From Solibacillus sp. FSL R7-0668 (GTDB lineage Bacteria; Bacillota; Bacilli; Bacillales_A; Planococcaceae): a DNA stretch of 64,000 nucleotides. This document shows positions 7,997 through 17,588 of this stretch, one piece after another; position 1 is the first letter of the stretch, and the number at the start of each line of letters is the position of its first letter. The translations under genes and the position numbers were made by a program. The notes under the pieces are model-generated. The model did no database searches. It was not told the origin of the DNA and saw only the letters and a program-made list of their open reading frames with translations. The stretch spans positions 1,552,001 to 1,616,000 of the forward strand of contig NZ_JBBOUU010000001.1 of the NCBI RefSeq assembly GCF_038006205.1. Direction: 5' to 3'.

Positions 7997-10392
7997 TGTT
8001 TGATTTAAGAACGATTGCATGGAAATTATGTAAAGCAGCGAAAACACATGTCATTACGAGCATTTGCATTATTGCAGTTACCATTTGTTTAATCGTGACG
8101 ATGGCAACATATATCCATAATGCGAAAAATACATTAGATGCCAATATTGATGCGATGTTTGGTGAGATGGATATTTTGGCAGGCTATAATTATGGGCAGG
8201 GGCAATATGTTTCAGATGACTTGTTGGAGCAAATAGCTGAGCTACCAGACGTTGATGCGCTTTCCCCCATATCTCTTGAAATGACCGACATTAATCAGTT
8301 ACAAGGCGTTTATACATTAGGGGTAGAAAATGATGCGCTTGTAAAAAGTCGCTATCATTTTGAACAAGATTTGACACAAGAAACGGTGATTGTCAGCGAG
8401 TTATTGGCGAAAACGTTGGATGTAGCGGTGAATGACGACATTGTATTAAATGACAAAGCGTATACAGTCATGGAAGTGTTGCCGACACCGATGGGAGCAG
8501 AGCCTTTTCAAATGGCGTTAGTTCATAATGATGAATTAAAAGAGAGTGGCTTTACGGCTTTATTTATGCTCATTCAAACAGACGAAATGGAAGCAGTAGC
8601 AAATGCGTTACATTCATTTGATTCACAGCTACGAGTTGATATTGTGAATGAGTATGATTTTATTAAAATGAATTTACAGGCCTTACTTATTTTTGTGGTC
8701 GTATTATCTGTGTTTGTACTGCTGATTACTGCGCTATTATTAATCTCAACAATGCAGCTATTATTTACAAAATTAAAAGAGCAGCTCATGATTTTACGCT
8801 CACTCGGCGCATCAACGACACAAATCGCAAAGCTTGTTCAAATTCAACTTGTTAGTATTGTGTGCTTAGGTTTAATTTTCGGCACGGCTCTTAGCTTTGC
8901 GACGATTCATTTCGCCTTACCTCAGCTCATTAAATGGATGCAGCTGCCTGAAGCATCAACGGAATTTCCAATTGTTTTAGTGGTAGGTATTGTTCTGACA
9001 GTTGGTTTATTACTTACAGGTTATATGTTGCGGCAAGTACGAAAAGCTACGAATATTTTACCGCTACAAATTGTCAATGACACAGAACCGCGTACATTTG
9101 TGTTAACGAAGTGGAAGCTGATTGTGGTCGGAATTTCCACAGTAATGGCATTCCTTTTATTATTAGTTGGACAGCTTGATCCAGGAGGGGGAAAAGGGAC
9201 ACTACAAATCCTTTTAGGTTCGTTATGGCTGGCGTTGCTTTTTCTCTATATGATTCCATTTACCTTCCAGTGGCTGTTAAAAGCTGTACTACGACCAATT
9301 CGCCTGCTTTTTGGAAGAGAAGCCTATTTAGCCTGTCAGCAGTTGATTCCACAAATTCGCGTGAACATAAAAATTGTCCTAACGCTAGTAGGGCTAGTTG
9401 TGATTTTAGTATTTGGCTCGTCGGTCTTGAAATCATTGCAAGCCAATGAGCAAGCATATTTAAACGAACGTTTTGAAGCGCAATATATTTTGTCCAATCC
9501 AACAGGCCTAAAAGGGAGTTCCGAAATTTTAACAGAGCTTCAGAAAATGGAAAATACCGTTGTGAAACGTGCAACTAGTATGGGAAGTTCGATATCGATG
9601 TCAGTAGATGGAGAGACCTTTGATTTATTTGCGGAAAACTTGAATGTATATGGAATTGAAGGTTTAGCAGAAAATAAAATTGTAGTAACCGAGAAATTCG
9701 CTAAAGCTGAAAATATTGCCATTGGTGATTGGATTTCACCGTATTTTTTAGATTATGAACTTTTGGTTATGCAGCAGCAACCCACCTTTGAAGTTGTCAA
9801 AATCATTGCTACTGAGCAATCATACGTAGGTGCCTATATCGATTGGTCTTCGGCATATGCTCAAAATCAATTACCAATTCGTGAAATTAAGTTAGATACT
9901 GCAAATAGTGGTCAACTAGAGCGGCTATTAAGTCTTTATCCGATGTTTCATTTATTAGAAAAATCTGAGGCCATTGAACAGGCAAATACGATGTTCTACC
10001 AGCGCTGGAGCTTATTTGTTGGGGTATTCATTGTGTTACTCGTTGCAACAACAATCGGCATTATCCAAACATTAATGCATTTGGTATACACAAATCGCTC
10101 CCAGTATACCATTCAGCGTTTACTCGGTCTTTCACCAAATGGACTAGTGAAATACTTATGTATGCAGGTGTTAAGCTTTGTGTTATATGGATTAATGACA
10201 GGCTTACTAATTGGAGCATTGTTAACTCGTTTGGTTTCGCTAATTGATAAGGAAGCTGGACAATTCGCGTTTGATTTTGCAACGATTGGTGTTGTATGTG
10301 CAGGGCTCGTTGTGCTATTACTCCTCGTATTCGGCGTGCAGGGCTATATGATTAGCAGACGCAAGCTTTCTGAGGAAATGGTGGAGCTTTAG
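7996..10392 (+). CDS. FtsX-like ABC transporter permease
   Basis: 798 residues. One membrane helix near residues 20-40, then an extracellular MacB-like core to about 220, three helices (about 225-345), two to three helices near 370-440 and 460-480, a second extracellular domain to about 665, and a final three-helix block to the end. This is the duplicated FtsX layout of BceB- and MacB-like permeases. I start at ATG 7996, which overlaps the ATPase stop (TGATG) and follows GAGGTGAT; a GTG three bases earlier is the alternative. The ATPase drives it, and the sigma factor upstream is the probable regulator of the whole unit. Confidence 0.88.
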   Translation: MFDLRTIAWKLCKAAKTHVITSICIIAVTICLIVTMATYIHNAKNTLDANIDAMFGEMDILAGYNYGQGQYVSDDLLEQIAELPDVDALSPISLEMTDINQLQGVYTLGVENDALVKSRYHFEQDLTQETVIVSELLAKTLDVAVNDDIVLNDKAYTVMEVLPTPMGAEPFQMALVHNDELKESGFTALFMLIQTDEMEAVANALHSFDSQLRVDIVNEYDFIKMNLQALLIFVVVLSVFVLLITALLLISTMQLLFTKLKEQLMILRSLGASTTQIAKLVQIQLVSIVCLGLIFGTALSFATIHFALPQLIKWMQLPEASTEFPIVLVVGIVLTVGLLLTGYMLRQVRKATNILPLQIVNDTEPRTFVLTKWKLIVVGISTVMAFLLLLVGQLDPGGGKGTLQILLGSLWLALLFLYMIPFTFQWLLKAVLRPIRLLFGREAYLACQQLIPQIRVNIKIVLTLVGLVVILVFGSSVLKSLQANEQAYLNERFEAQYILSNPTGLKGSSEILTELQKMENTVVKRATSMGSSISMSVDGETFDLFAENLNVYGIEGLAENKIVVTEKFAKAENIAIGDWISPYFLDYELLVMQQQPTFEVVKIIATEQSYVGAYIDWSSAYAQNQLPIREIKLDTANSGQLERLLSLYPMFHLLEKSEAIEQANTMFYQRWSLFVGVFIVLLVATTIGIIQTLMHLVYTNRSQYTIQRLLGLSPNGLVKYLCMQVLSFVLYGLMTGLLIGALLTRLVSLIDKEAGQFAFDFATIGVVCAGLVVLLLLVFGVQGYMISRRKLSEEMVEL

Positions 10393-10414
10393 GAATTGAA
10401 GGTGTTATGAATAG

Positions 10415-10458
10415 AAAACAGATAGCTGTGCATTTTGCTGCATGCTATCTGTTTTTTT
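10415..10458 (+). terminator. Terminator of the sigma/ABC operon
   Basis: AAAACAGATAGC at 10415-10426 and GCTATCTGTTTT at 10444-10455 form a perfect 12-bp stem with a 17-base loop, followed by a T-run. Thirty-six bases of it (10420-10455) recur exactly at 12061-12096. Confidence 0.9.
10420..10455 (+). repeat. 36-bp direct repeat, copy 1
   Basis: Identical to 12061-12096 over 36 bases, covering the terminator hairpin of the permease gene. The two copies bracket the Rgg-regulator segment and could be attachment sites or a target duplicated on insertion. Confidence 0.85.
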
Positions 10459-10579
10459 TATTTGGACTCTCCACGGAGGTCGATGTTACCCCACCTTACA
10501 TATATATTTTAGGTTAAGTTGAAATCGGATATTCCGTTGTCTAGGTTTTTTCAAAATATCTTTTCCAAGGGGGAACCTT

Positions 10580-11455
10580 TTAATCTACAAGCGTATTTTT
10601 ATAAGTAGCGATTTCTTCTTGGAGAATATTCAAAAGATTATTTTCTTCTAATTCCTGTAATATATTTAGCCCTTTATTGATCCAGTCACTACTTGTATTT
10701 GTAGATTGGTTTAAATGAGAAATTATTATTCCCTTTCTAATATAACAAATACCTAATCGCAAATATTCCCCTAATTGTTTACTCAAGCTTATTGCGTTAT
10801 CTACGATATTTAGGGATTCTTCAAATAACTGGTTTTTAATTAGTAACAAACTAAAATTTACTGAAATATTTAATTTAATCATTTCTAAGTCCTTATCACC
10901 TTTATAAAAATCTATATTACGTTCAACAAAAGTTTTGATTGTCCTTACAGTTTCAATTGGAAATAAAAATAATATAGAATTAATTAAATAAATATCTGCC
11001 TTGTATAGACGATTTCTTTTACTTAAATCATACCATACTTCTATTAATCCCATATTTGCTTTTTTTAAGTCACTTGTATTCAACAAAATTAATAAAGATT
11101 CACATACTTTTTCTATATGTTGTAAGAATAAGTCCTCGCTATCATAATTTTGAATTTTATGAATAATCAAATTCAATTCTTCTTTATTATTATAGGTTAA
11201 ATTAAAAAAGTTATTAATTATATCTTTTCGTACTTCAAACGTAGTACCTTTATTTAGAATAATTAAGAGTTCATCGCAAGTAATATCAAGTCTATCTAAT
11301 ATTTTCAATAAAGCTTGAGATGACACATCAATAATCCCATTTTCAAATCTAGAATAATTACTTTGTGTCATTATATTAGAAGCTACAAATTTCTGAGAAA
11401 TACCTTTATCCTCTCTTATTTCTTTAATAGTTAACCCTAATTCAACATACTTCAT
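10580..11455 (-). CDS. Rgg/GadR/MutR family transcriptional regulator
   Basis: 291 residues. An N-terminal Cro-like helix-turn-helix occupies about residues 5-60 (IKEIREDKGISQKFVASNI, then SRFENG), and the rest is helical repeat. INSILFLFPIETV near residue 155 is a characteristic Rgg C-domain motif. Rgg proteins bind short peptides and switch nearby genes on or off; the peptide gene often lies next to rgg and is read divergently. I start at the ATG at 11455, which has AAAGGGAG upstream; eleven more codons are open before it without a ribosome site. Two divergent small ORFs (11623 and 11747) share its upstream region and are the natural targets. AT content is higher than in the surroundings. 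Confidence 0.85.
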   Translation of the reverse strand: MKYVELGLTIKEIREDKGISQKFVASNIMTQSNYSRFENGIIDVSSQALLKILDRLDITCDELLIILNKGTTFEVRKDIINNFFNLTYNNKEELNLIIHKIQNYDSEDLFLQHIEKVCESLLILLNTSDLKKANMGLIEVWYDLSKRNRLYKADIYLINSILFLFPIETVRTIKTFVERNIDFYKGDKDLEMIKLNISVNFSLLLIKNQLFEESLNIVDNAISLSKQLGEYLRLGICYIRKGIIISHLNQSTNTSSDWINKGLNILQELEENNLLNILQEEIATYKNTLVD

Positions 11456-11571
11456 GATTAATTCTCCCTTTTCTATATTTAAATTCAAACATTCAATTCA
11501 AATATTTTCCAAGTCAATATCATTTTATAACACTCTATTAATTCTAATATATGTATTTTTGCATATTTAAA

Positions 11572-11599
11572 CTTACACTTCCATTATATAACTTATAAT
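11572..11599 (+). promoter_or_regulatory. Probable promoter of the divergent small ORFs
   Basis: CTTACA at 11572-11577 and TATAAT at 11594-11599 are 16 bases apart and lie 24 bases upstream of the 33-codon ORF. The -35 box is weak, as expected if an activator such as the divergent Rgg protein is required. Confidence 0.5.
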
Positions 11600-11622
11600 T
11601 CTCATAAAGGGAGCATTCCTTT

Positions 11623-11724
11623 ATGAAGGATTGGTGCCATCTTGAAGGAAAAAAGACATCCTGTATGGTGTTTAGTGTCAACTCGGAAATTGATCCATCA
11701 TCAAACAGGAGCACTACTCTATGA
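11623..11724 (+). CDS. Small ORF (33 aa), possible signalling peptide or leader
   Basis: ATG at 11623 has AAAGGGAG ending nine bases upstream, a good Bacillus-type site. The 33-residue product begins MKDWCHLEGKKTSCMVF and ends SSNRSTTL. It holds two cysteines and no clear signal peptide or membrane helix. It sits divergently from the Rgg gene, where peptide pheromone genes are often found, but known short hydrophobic peptides are shorter and greasier. It could equally be an unexpressed frame. Confidence 0.4.
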   Translation: MKDWCHLEGKKTSCMVFSVNSEIDPSSNRSTTL

Positions 11725-11746
11725 ATAGAAAAAGGTGGAATTATTT

Positions 11747-11986
11747 ATGGACGAAAAACGGAAGTTAGAACTGAAGATGAAAGAAAATAAATTAATGATG
11801 AGACAAGCGGGCTTTGTAATATTATTTATAATACTTTTTCTTCAATACTTTAAACTAGCTGCTTACTTGTCAAATAAATTTTTTTTTACTAGTTATTTTT
11901 TTTTCAACTTTTTAATGATTTTAGGTATTCCTATATCATACTTTGTTGCAAAATATTTAGTTCGGTTAGTAAAAAAAATAATATGA
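11747..11986 (+). CDS. Small membrane protein, unknown
   Basis: 79 residues: a charged head (MDEKRKLELKMKENKLM) and two strongly hydrophobic segments at about 20-40 and 45-68, ending in basic residues. The start at 11747 has AAAGGTGG eight bases upstream; an earlier in-frame GTG at 11735 overlaps that site. I do not recognise the family. It is the only substantial gene apart from the Rgg regulator inside the repeat-bounded island, so it is its likeliest target; small two-helix proteins of this sort can be immunity or export accessory proteins, but that is a guess. Confidence 0.65.
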   Translation: MDEKRKLELKMKENKLMMRQAGFVILFIILFLQYFKLAAYLSNKFFFTSYFFFNFLMILGIPISYFVAKYLVRLVKKII

Positions 11987-12060
11987 ATAAAGTATCTCGA
12001 TTAGCGATATATGGTTATTAAACTAACAGGGCTTTAATTGAATATTCGGTTTCCGAAATG

Positions 12061-12096
12061 AGATAGCTGTGCATTTTGCTGCATGCTATCTGTTTT
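12061..12096 (+). repeat. 36-bp direct repeat, copy 2 (terminator hairpin)
   Basis: Exact copy of 10420-10455. Here the stem (AGATAGC / GCTATCT) is kept but the following T-run is interrupted (TTTTCTTACT). It follows the small membrane protein by 75 bases and can still act as its terminator. Confidence 0.85.
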
Positions 12097-12196
12097 CTTA
12101 CTATAAATCCACAATAGGAAGCACGGAGAAGCTACCATTTTTTGTATAACAGTAGAATATTTTGTCACAATTTAAATAGATTCTATCTTCGTATGC

Positions 12197-12227
12197 TTGA
12201 CTCTTCCTTTAGGGAAGCCTTTATACT
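12197..12227 (+). promoter_or_regulatory. MerR-type promoter with long spacer
   Basis: TTGACT at 12197-12202 and TATACT at 12222-12227 are 19 bases apart, longer than the usual 17. The spacer holds the dyad CTTCC...GGAAG. This is the classic layout of promoters that MerR proteins activate by twisting the DNA. It lies directly upstream of a MerR gene, so autoregulation is likely. Confidence 0.75.
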
Positions 12228-12262
12228 AGAAGGGTATCTACAAAGGGGAGGACGAATAAACT

Positions 12263-13236
12263 ATGGGGAATTTACTGAAGATTCGAGATGTTTCTAGCAA
12301 ATACAACATTACGGCGCGCACCTTGCGTTATTATGAAGACATGGGCTTGCTCACTAGTATTCGTAGCGATGAAGTAACTTATAGGATGTATGATGAAAAT
12401 GCTATTAGACGAATTGAACAAATATTAGTTTTGCGTAAACTAAACATTAGTATAAAAGATATTCAACGTATTTTTGATTCTTCTGGCTCTGGTGTAGTTT
12501 TAGATGTATTAGGAAAAAAGGTAGATACTATTGATGACGAAGTAGCATTATTATATGAATTGAAGGAGCTTGTAATGGATTTCATTAAAGAAATCGAGAG
12601 AATAAACTTTACGGACCACTCCGATATTAAGCAGCTCTATAGTAAAGCAAAAGAAATCGAAACTCAAATTGTAAATGCCGATTATATTGGCAACCCTACC
12701 AACATACATCGTTTAATTGAGATAACCGATAAATTAGATAAAAAGATTCCGGATGTTATGGTTGTGAGAGTACCGGCATTTCGAGCAATAACTTCAGATG
12801 AACATACATGGGAAGAAATATTTAAACACGGCGGATATATGTTTCAACTATGGCAGCATTACGACTCATTTAAAACCGTTATATTTGACTGCTTAGATTT
12901 CACATTGGTAAAAGTGATCACAGCGGCGAAATGATTTGTGCTATTAAAGATGATGTGAGTGAGGATGATGTGAGCCCACTTAAAATGATTGATTTTCCTG
13001 GAGGCCTGTATGCGATGGCGGTCAGTATTGATGAGGACGATGAAAGTATCCGAAAAGTACAAGATAAAATCTGTCAATGGATTGAGGGTACGAATTTCGA
13101 GCTAGACAAAAATCGTAGCTTTATGTTCAATATGCCTTATTTAGATGAAGAAAATGTTTATCAACAGGATATTGAAAAGGGATTGGGCTATCGACAAATG
13201 CAACGATATGTCCCTATTAAATTAAAGGGAATTTAA
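12263..13236 (+). pseudogene. MerR family regulator with GyrI-like effector domain, frameshifted
   Basis: Frame 1 (12263-12934) has a MerR winged helix at about residues 5-75 (YNITARTLRYYEDMGLL), a coiled-coil linker and the first half of a GyrI/SOUL-like effector domain. It leaves the reading frame in VKVITAAK-stop. The following frame from about 12912 continues the domain (SDHSGEMICAIKDD to GYRQMQRYVPIKLKGI, ending at 13236). Adding one A to AAAA at 12910-12913 would restore one protein of about 323 residues. Such regulators bind hydrophobic compounds and activate efflux or detoxification genes. The lesion may be a sequencing slip. A MerR-type promoter lies just upstream. Confidence 0.8.
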
Positions 13237-13527
13237 TGATGATTGAGTTACTAGCAGTCCCACCATCGAAACATGTTTTTTACAATCTTCTATAGATAGG
13301 AGATTGTATGACTCTTTGCATAGAAATACTTGGAATTTTCAAGTGCGATTTTAGCCTTTTTACGTGTGAATGCCCAAAAATATCCATCGTTTTAATAAAA
13401 CCGTAGATCATCTCTAACTTATCGTAAAGACCCCAATAGAAGTAAATTATTTTAGAATTAATACTTTTAACTAAGAATCCATTTCAACAATCATTATTTT
13501 TAAAAGCTAAGCCTCTACTTTTAAATT
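13237..13527. other. Intergenic stretch with a minus-strand coding remnant
   Basis: No intact gene. On the minus strand an uninterrupted frame of 68 codons (13483 down to 13280) reads IYFYWGLYDKLEMIYG, then FIKTMDIFGHSHVKRLKSHL. It has no start codon with a ribosome site and I do not recognise it. It looks like the tail of a degraded gene. Confidence 0.3.
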
Positions 13528-13562
13528 GAAAAATCCCCTGTAAGATGGCTCCTACAGGGGAT
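13528..13562 (-). terminator. Terminator of the catalase gene
   Basis: A perfect 10-bp stem, ATCCCCTGTA at 13533-13542 and TACAGGGGAT at 13553-13562, is followed on the minus strand by a T-run. It begins 25 bases beyond the catalase stop. Confidence 0.9.
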
Positions 13563-13586
13563 GTAATTACATCAAGTTCAGTGAAA

Positions 13587-15647
13587 TTAATAAATATCTC
13601 GATCCCAAAAACGTTGCATGGCAATGGCATCGACAAATTGCTTGCCAAAATCAGCGTTGCCAGTAGCTATTACAATACCAGGTCCTAATTTTGCGCTGGA
13701 TTCGTTAAAAAATGGCATACCTGATTGTGCAACGCCTATTGGTTTATAATGACGAAATGCTTGGTTAATATTTATGACTACATCTTGATTGAATTTGGCT
13801 TGATTTTCGGCCTTTCCCCCTACAACATATAGGGCGTCAAACAAAACAGAATCAGTTGTTAAATACGTTTCAGTCGCTGTTAACTGCACGCCGTCCTTAC
13901 TTTCGACTTTTCCGATTCGCTCAGCAATAATACGATAGCGCACCCCGAATTTTTTAAATGTCTTCAACACATTATTCACTTCTGACGCATCGAATCCATT
14001 GCCAATTAGTACACCGACTTTCAATGTTTGTGGCAGTTTGATTGTATTCGCCTGGCTCAGTGCGTGGGAAGAAGCCGTAACGGTTGATTGCTCGCCAGTT
14101 GGTTTGTTTACCCCTACATTATTCGCAATAATGGTCGCCATTTCTTTATCAACGTGGACAAACATGTCGACTACTTGCTGGCGAACGGATTGACTATTTA
14201 CTTTGCCAACTTCGAAGCTAAAGGCATTGATGATATGTTGCTTTTCTGGTGGTGACATACTATTCCAAAATAGCCTTGCTTGTGAAAAATGATCATCAAA
14301 CGATTTGCTTCGTGCGCGGGTAATATGTCCTTCCACTTTTTCCTCATAATGCACAAACCCACCTTCAGCGGCAGTAGAAGTCGAAGGGGTATTATTTGCA
14401 AGAGAGTTTTTATGGTAACTGACGCGCCCGACATTAATCGTCTGTCGACTAAAGCCATTGCGCTGATTATTATGAATTGGACAAACCGGGCGATTGATCG
14501 GAATTTCAGTAAAATTTGGTCCACCTAAACGAAGGAGCTGTGTATCAATATAAGAAAATAAACGGCCTTGTAGCAGCGGATCATTTGTAAAATCAATGCC
14601 CGGTACAACATTACCCGGATGGAAAGCGACTTGCTCGGTTTCTGCAAAAACGTTGTCAACATTACGATTCAAGGTCATTTTCCCAATAATCTTTACGGGT
14701 ATGATTTCTTCAGGCCAAAGCTTTGTCGCATCTAAAATGTCAAAATCAAATTTAAACTCATCTTCCTGCTCAAGTATTTGTACACCGAGCTCGTATTCTG
14801 GGAAATCACCCATTTCGATGGATTCCCATAAATCGCGACGTTGAAAATCGGTATCTTTTCCTGCAATGATTTGCGCTTCATCCCATACGAGTGAATGAAC
14901 GCCTAATACTGGCTTCCAATGGAACTTTACAAATCGCGACTTTCCTTTGTCATTGATAAATCGGAAAGTATGGACGCCAAAGCCTTCCATCATTCTATAA
15001 TTTTTAGGTATAGCCCGATCCGACATCAACCACATCACCATCGCGGCACTTTCCTGATTATTCGCAACAAAATCCCAGAAGGTATCATGTGCAGTCGCTG
15101 CTTGTGGCATCTCATTATTTGGCTCTGGCTTCGCGGCATGAATTAAATCTGGAAACTTCATCGCATCCTGTATGAAGAAGATCGGAATATTATTACCAAC
15201 TAAATCATAATTACCTTCCTCGGTATAGAACTTGACGGCAAATCCACGCACATCTCGTGCTGTATCCATCGAACCAGAACTTCCAACAACATTCGAAAAC
15301 CGCAAAAAGACAGGCGTTTTGGACCCTACTTTTTGTAGAAATCCTGCTTTTGTATATTCTTTCATCGATTCATACAATTCAAATTCTCCATGTGCGGCAT
15401 AGCCTCTTGCATGAACGACACGTTCTGGAATACGCTCATGATCAAAATGCGTCATCTTTTCCCGAAAGTGAAAATCCTCCATCAATGTTGGACCTCGAAC
15501 GCCTGCTTTTAACGAATCCTCATCATTTGATACCTTCACACCTTGATTTGTCGTCATCTTTTTCCCATCATTATTTACGAGAAACTGCTCAAGCTGTTGT
15601 TCCTTTGCATCCGCATCTTTCTTTTGATTAGACCAAGATTTGTCCAC
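13587..15647 (-). CDS. katE: Large-subunit catalase, KatE/HPII clade
   Basis: 686 residues, the same length as Bacillus subtilis KatE. It breaks down hydrogen peroxide to water and oxygen with haem. The catalytic histidine is in [12 protein letters not shown] (about 76-87), the distal asparagine in GNNIPIFF, and the proximal haem tyrosine in [14 protein letters not shown] (about 370). The C-terminal 150 residues form a DJ-1/class I amidotransferase-like domain ([15 protein letters not shown] onwards) found only in the large clade. GTG start with AAAGGGGAT upstream. It is a single-gene unit with its own terminator. In Bacillus this enzyme belongs to the general stress response; I see no convincing sigma-B promoter here. 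Confidence 0.95.
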   Translation of the reverse strand: MDKSWSNQKKDADAKEQQLEQFLVNNDGKKMTTNQGVKVSNDEDSLKAGVRGPTLMEDFHFREKMTHFDHERIPERVVHARGYAAHGEFELYESMKEYTKAGFLQKVGSKTPVFLRFSNVVGSSGSMDTARDVRGFAVKFYTEEGNYDLVGNNIPIFFIQDAMKFPDLIHAAKPEPNNEMPQAATAHDTFWDFVANNQESAAMVMWLMSDRAIPKNYRMMEGFGVHTFRFINDKGKSRFVKFHWKPVLGVHSLVWDEAQIIAGKDTDFQRRDLWESIEMGDFPEYELGVQILEQEDEFKFDFDILDATKLWPEEIIPVKIIGKMTLNRNVDNVFAETEQVAFHPGNVVPGIDFTNDPLLQGRLFSYIDTQLLRLGGPNFTEIPINRPVCPIHNNQRNGFSRQTINVGRVSYHKNSLANNTPSTSTAAEGGFVHYEEKVEGHITRARSKSFDDHFSQARLFWNSMSPPEKQHIINAFSFEVGKVNSQSVRQQVVDMFVHVDKEMATIIANNVGVNKPTGEQSTVTASSHALSQANTIKLPQTLKVGVLIGNGFDASEVNNVLKTFKKFGVRYRIIAERIGKVESKDGVQLTATETYLTTDSVLFDALYVVGGKAENQAKFNQDVVININQAFRHYKPIGVAQSGMPFFNESSAKLGPGIVIATGNADFGKQFVDAIAMQRFWDRDIY

Positions 15648-15972
15648 AAAATCCCCTTTCCTTACTTCACAATTTTCATTTCACATATGTCTCATACACT
15701 ATATGTTTGTTGGATAGATTCATTCTTGAAGCGATTTCATAAACCATATTTTGAAGAGCTTGGACTTCTTGTGTGAAAACTTATGCTAAAAAGTTCAAGC
15801 TTACTGTTGCTTTTACAATTTTAATTGAATCAGCATCGCAGCGTTGAGGAAGAAGGAAATTGACCACAAAATAGAGAAGTATGATATTAGAAAATGGATA
15901 AGAATTTGGAAATTCTGGATGAAAGTAAAGAGTTTATTTAGAAATCAAAAAAATAATTTTGGAGTGAGCTAA
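15648..15972. other. Intergenic region between katE and a divergent unknown gene
   Basis: Holds the upstream region of the catalase gene. On the plus strand a 42-codon frame (15844-15972, TTG start, no ribosome site) encodes a very basic, tryptophan-rich stretch (KYDIRKWIRIWKFWMKVK) that ends where the next gene begins. It is more likely a remnant than a gene. Confidence 0.3.
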
Positions 15973-16542
15973 TTGAAATTTAATTATGATGATATTAGAA
16001 GTGGTAATGCAACTTGTACGTTTGAAATTAATGATAAAAAGATGGAGTTTTACCCTTCTTTTCATTCAGATGCTCTAGGTGACTTTGTTACATATCTTGC
16101 ATCGGTACATCCACTCTGTAAATTAAGCTGGAAGGAAGGCGCTTTTCATAAAAGAAATGGAGGTATCGAATGGCATACTGGTCCTGTTTTATTGTGTTGG
16201 GAATTTAAGCGTGATTTTGAAGACTTAGAAATTATAATTACAGAAAAACAAAATTTCATAGTTGAAAGAAAAGTTAATGATAAATTACCCAAAAAAATAT
16301 TGAAAACAAAATGTAATTTTGAAGAATTTGTATTATGCGTAGTGAAAGAGTTAGATAGAATGATTAAACAACGTGGTATTTTAGGATATCGTCAAGAATG
16401 GCAATATTACACCTTTCCCATTGATGGTTTCCTTGCTTTGAAACATGCGTGTCTTTATAAAAAACCATTTGAAATAACAAAGAAAAATAGTGGTACCGTA
16501 ATTGAAGATGAATTAAATTTATTGTTAAGTACACTTGAGTAA
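15973..16542 (+). CDS. Hypothetical protein
   Basis: 189 residues, TTG start with GGAGTGAG nine bases upstream. Soluble, no signal or membrane helix. Tryptophans and a basic, mixed alpha/beta pattern (WKEGAFHKRNGGIEWHTG; CWEFKRDFEDLEIII; WQYYTFPIDGFLALKHA) are visible but I do not recognise a family. Its size and composition resemble small immunity-type proteins found as single genes in Bacillales, which is only an impression. The alpha/beta hydrolase gene starts 25 bases downstream, so they may be co-transcribed. Confidence 0.7.
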   Translation: MKFNYDDIRSGNATCTFEINDKKMEFYPSFHSDALGDFVTYLASVHPLCKLSWKEGAFHKRNGGIEWHTGPVLLCWEFKRDFEDLEIIITEKQNFIVERKVNDKLPKKILKTKCNFEEFVLCVVKELDRMIKQRGILGYRQEWQYYTFPIDGFLALKHACLYKKPFEITKKNSGTVIEDELNLLLSTLE

Positions 16543-16567
16543 GTTGTTTTACCAATGAGGATTTTAG

Positions 16568-17497
16568 TTGAACAATGCATTATATATGGGGGTGAAGAAG
16601 ATTAGCGAAATACTGGTAGTGAATCAAAAAAATATGGAAATTCTTCAAAGGGGAGAAAATGGCACACCAATAATTATTCTTACTGGATTGGGTTGCTCAT
16701 TTGATGAGTGGCACGATGTGATAACAACATTAAGCAAAACGAATCGAGTTGTAATGTATCATAGACCTGGTCTTGGTGCGAGTGAAATTCGAAATGAAGT
16801 CCGTAATACGCAGGCGGTCGTAAACGAATTAAAGGAGTTGATGCGTTTACTTGAAATACATGAACCCGTACTATTAGTTGGTCATTCGTATGGTGGATTA
16901 TGTGTACAGCACTTTGTGAAAAAATATCCTAAAAAGGTTGCGGGAGTGATTTTAGTAGATTCAACTTCTGTTGACTTAAAGGTCTTGGACGAGTTGAATT
17001 TACCCGTTTTGAATGAAGAATCAACCGATGAGATTTGGATTGAAAAATGTGATTCCTATTCTTTAATGAATCACGAAGAATTAAGGGGAATTATTAATCC
17101 AACACTTACAGAACAGCAGAAACGACTACCTCTTTATGTACAACAACGTCTAATTTATTTCCAAATTATCCCTACTTTATACAAAGCAATGCGTTCTGAA
17201 ATAAGCAATTGGAAGAAGGACGCAGATATCATAAAGAGCTTAGGGGCATTCCCTAATATACCTCTAATCGTAATTGGTCGAGATAAAGAATATACTATTA
17301 GGTTAGGAACTGACGATGGGTTACCAGAGTCAGAGTTAAGATTATTTGAAGAAAAGTGGCAAGAGTTAATTCTGAGTCAAGTGAATCTATCTCAAAGAAG
17401 TAGGTTTATATTAGCACAAAATTCAAGTCATTCAATACATATGGATAGACCGGATATCATTATTGAATCCATAAACAACATCAATCAGATCAGATAG
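16568..17497 (+). CDS. Alpha/beta hydrolase
   Basis: 309 residues with the alpha/beta hydrolase fold: oxyanion region LTGLGCSFDEWHDV (about 38-51), nucleophile elbow GHSYGG with serine 107, and a terminal histidine in SSHSIHMDRPD (about 290). The acid is probably in IGRDKEYT. Such enzymes split esters or related bonds; the substrate is not visible. TTG start with GAGG six bases upstream; an in-frame ATG seven codons later is possible. It lies in a run of short single-domain hydrolases. Confidence 0.85.
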   Translation: MNNALYMGVKKISEILVVNQKNMEILQRGENGTPIIILTGLGCSFDEWHDVITTLSKTNRVVMYHRPGLGASEIRNEVRNTQAVVNELKELMRLLEIHEPVLLVGHSYGGLCVQHFVKKYPKKVAGVILVDSTSVDLKVLDELNLPVLNEESTDEIWIEKCDSYSLMNHEELRGIINPTLTEQQKRLPLYVQQRLIYFQIIPTLYKAMRSEISNWKKDADIIKSLGAFPNIPLIVIGRDKEYTIRLGTDDGLPESELRLFEEKWQELILSQVNLSQRSRFILAQNSSHSIHMDRPDIIIESINNINQIR

Positions 17498-17588
17498 GGA
17501 GTCGAGCAAGGCTAAATATACTAGTGAAGATAAGCATAATCAATTACAGAAAAATGAGTTAAAAGAATTCGAAAGGAGGGTGCATGCT

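Noticed and set aside
14198-15146. Several open frames of 60-110 codons overlapping katE
   Set aside because: All are in other frames of a clearly coding catalase gene, without ribosome sites.
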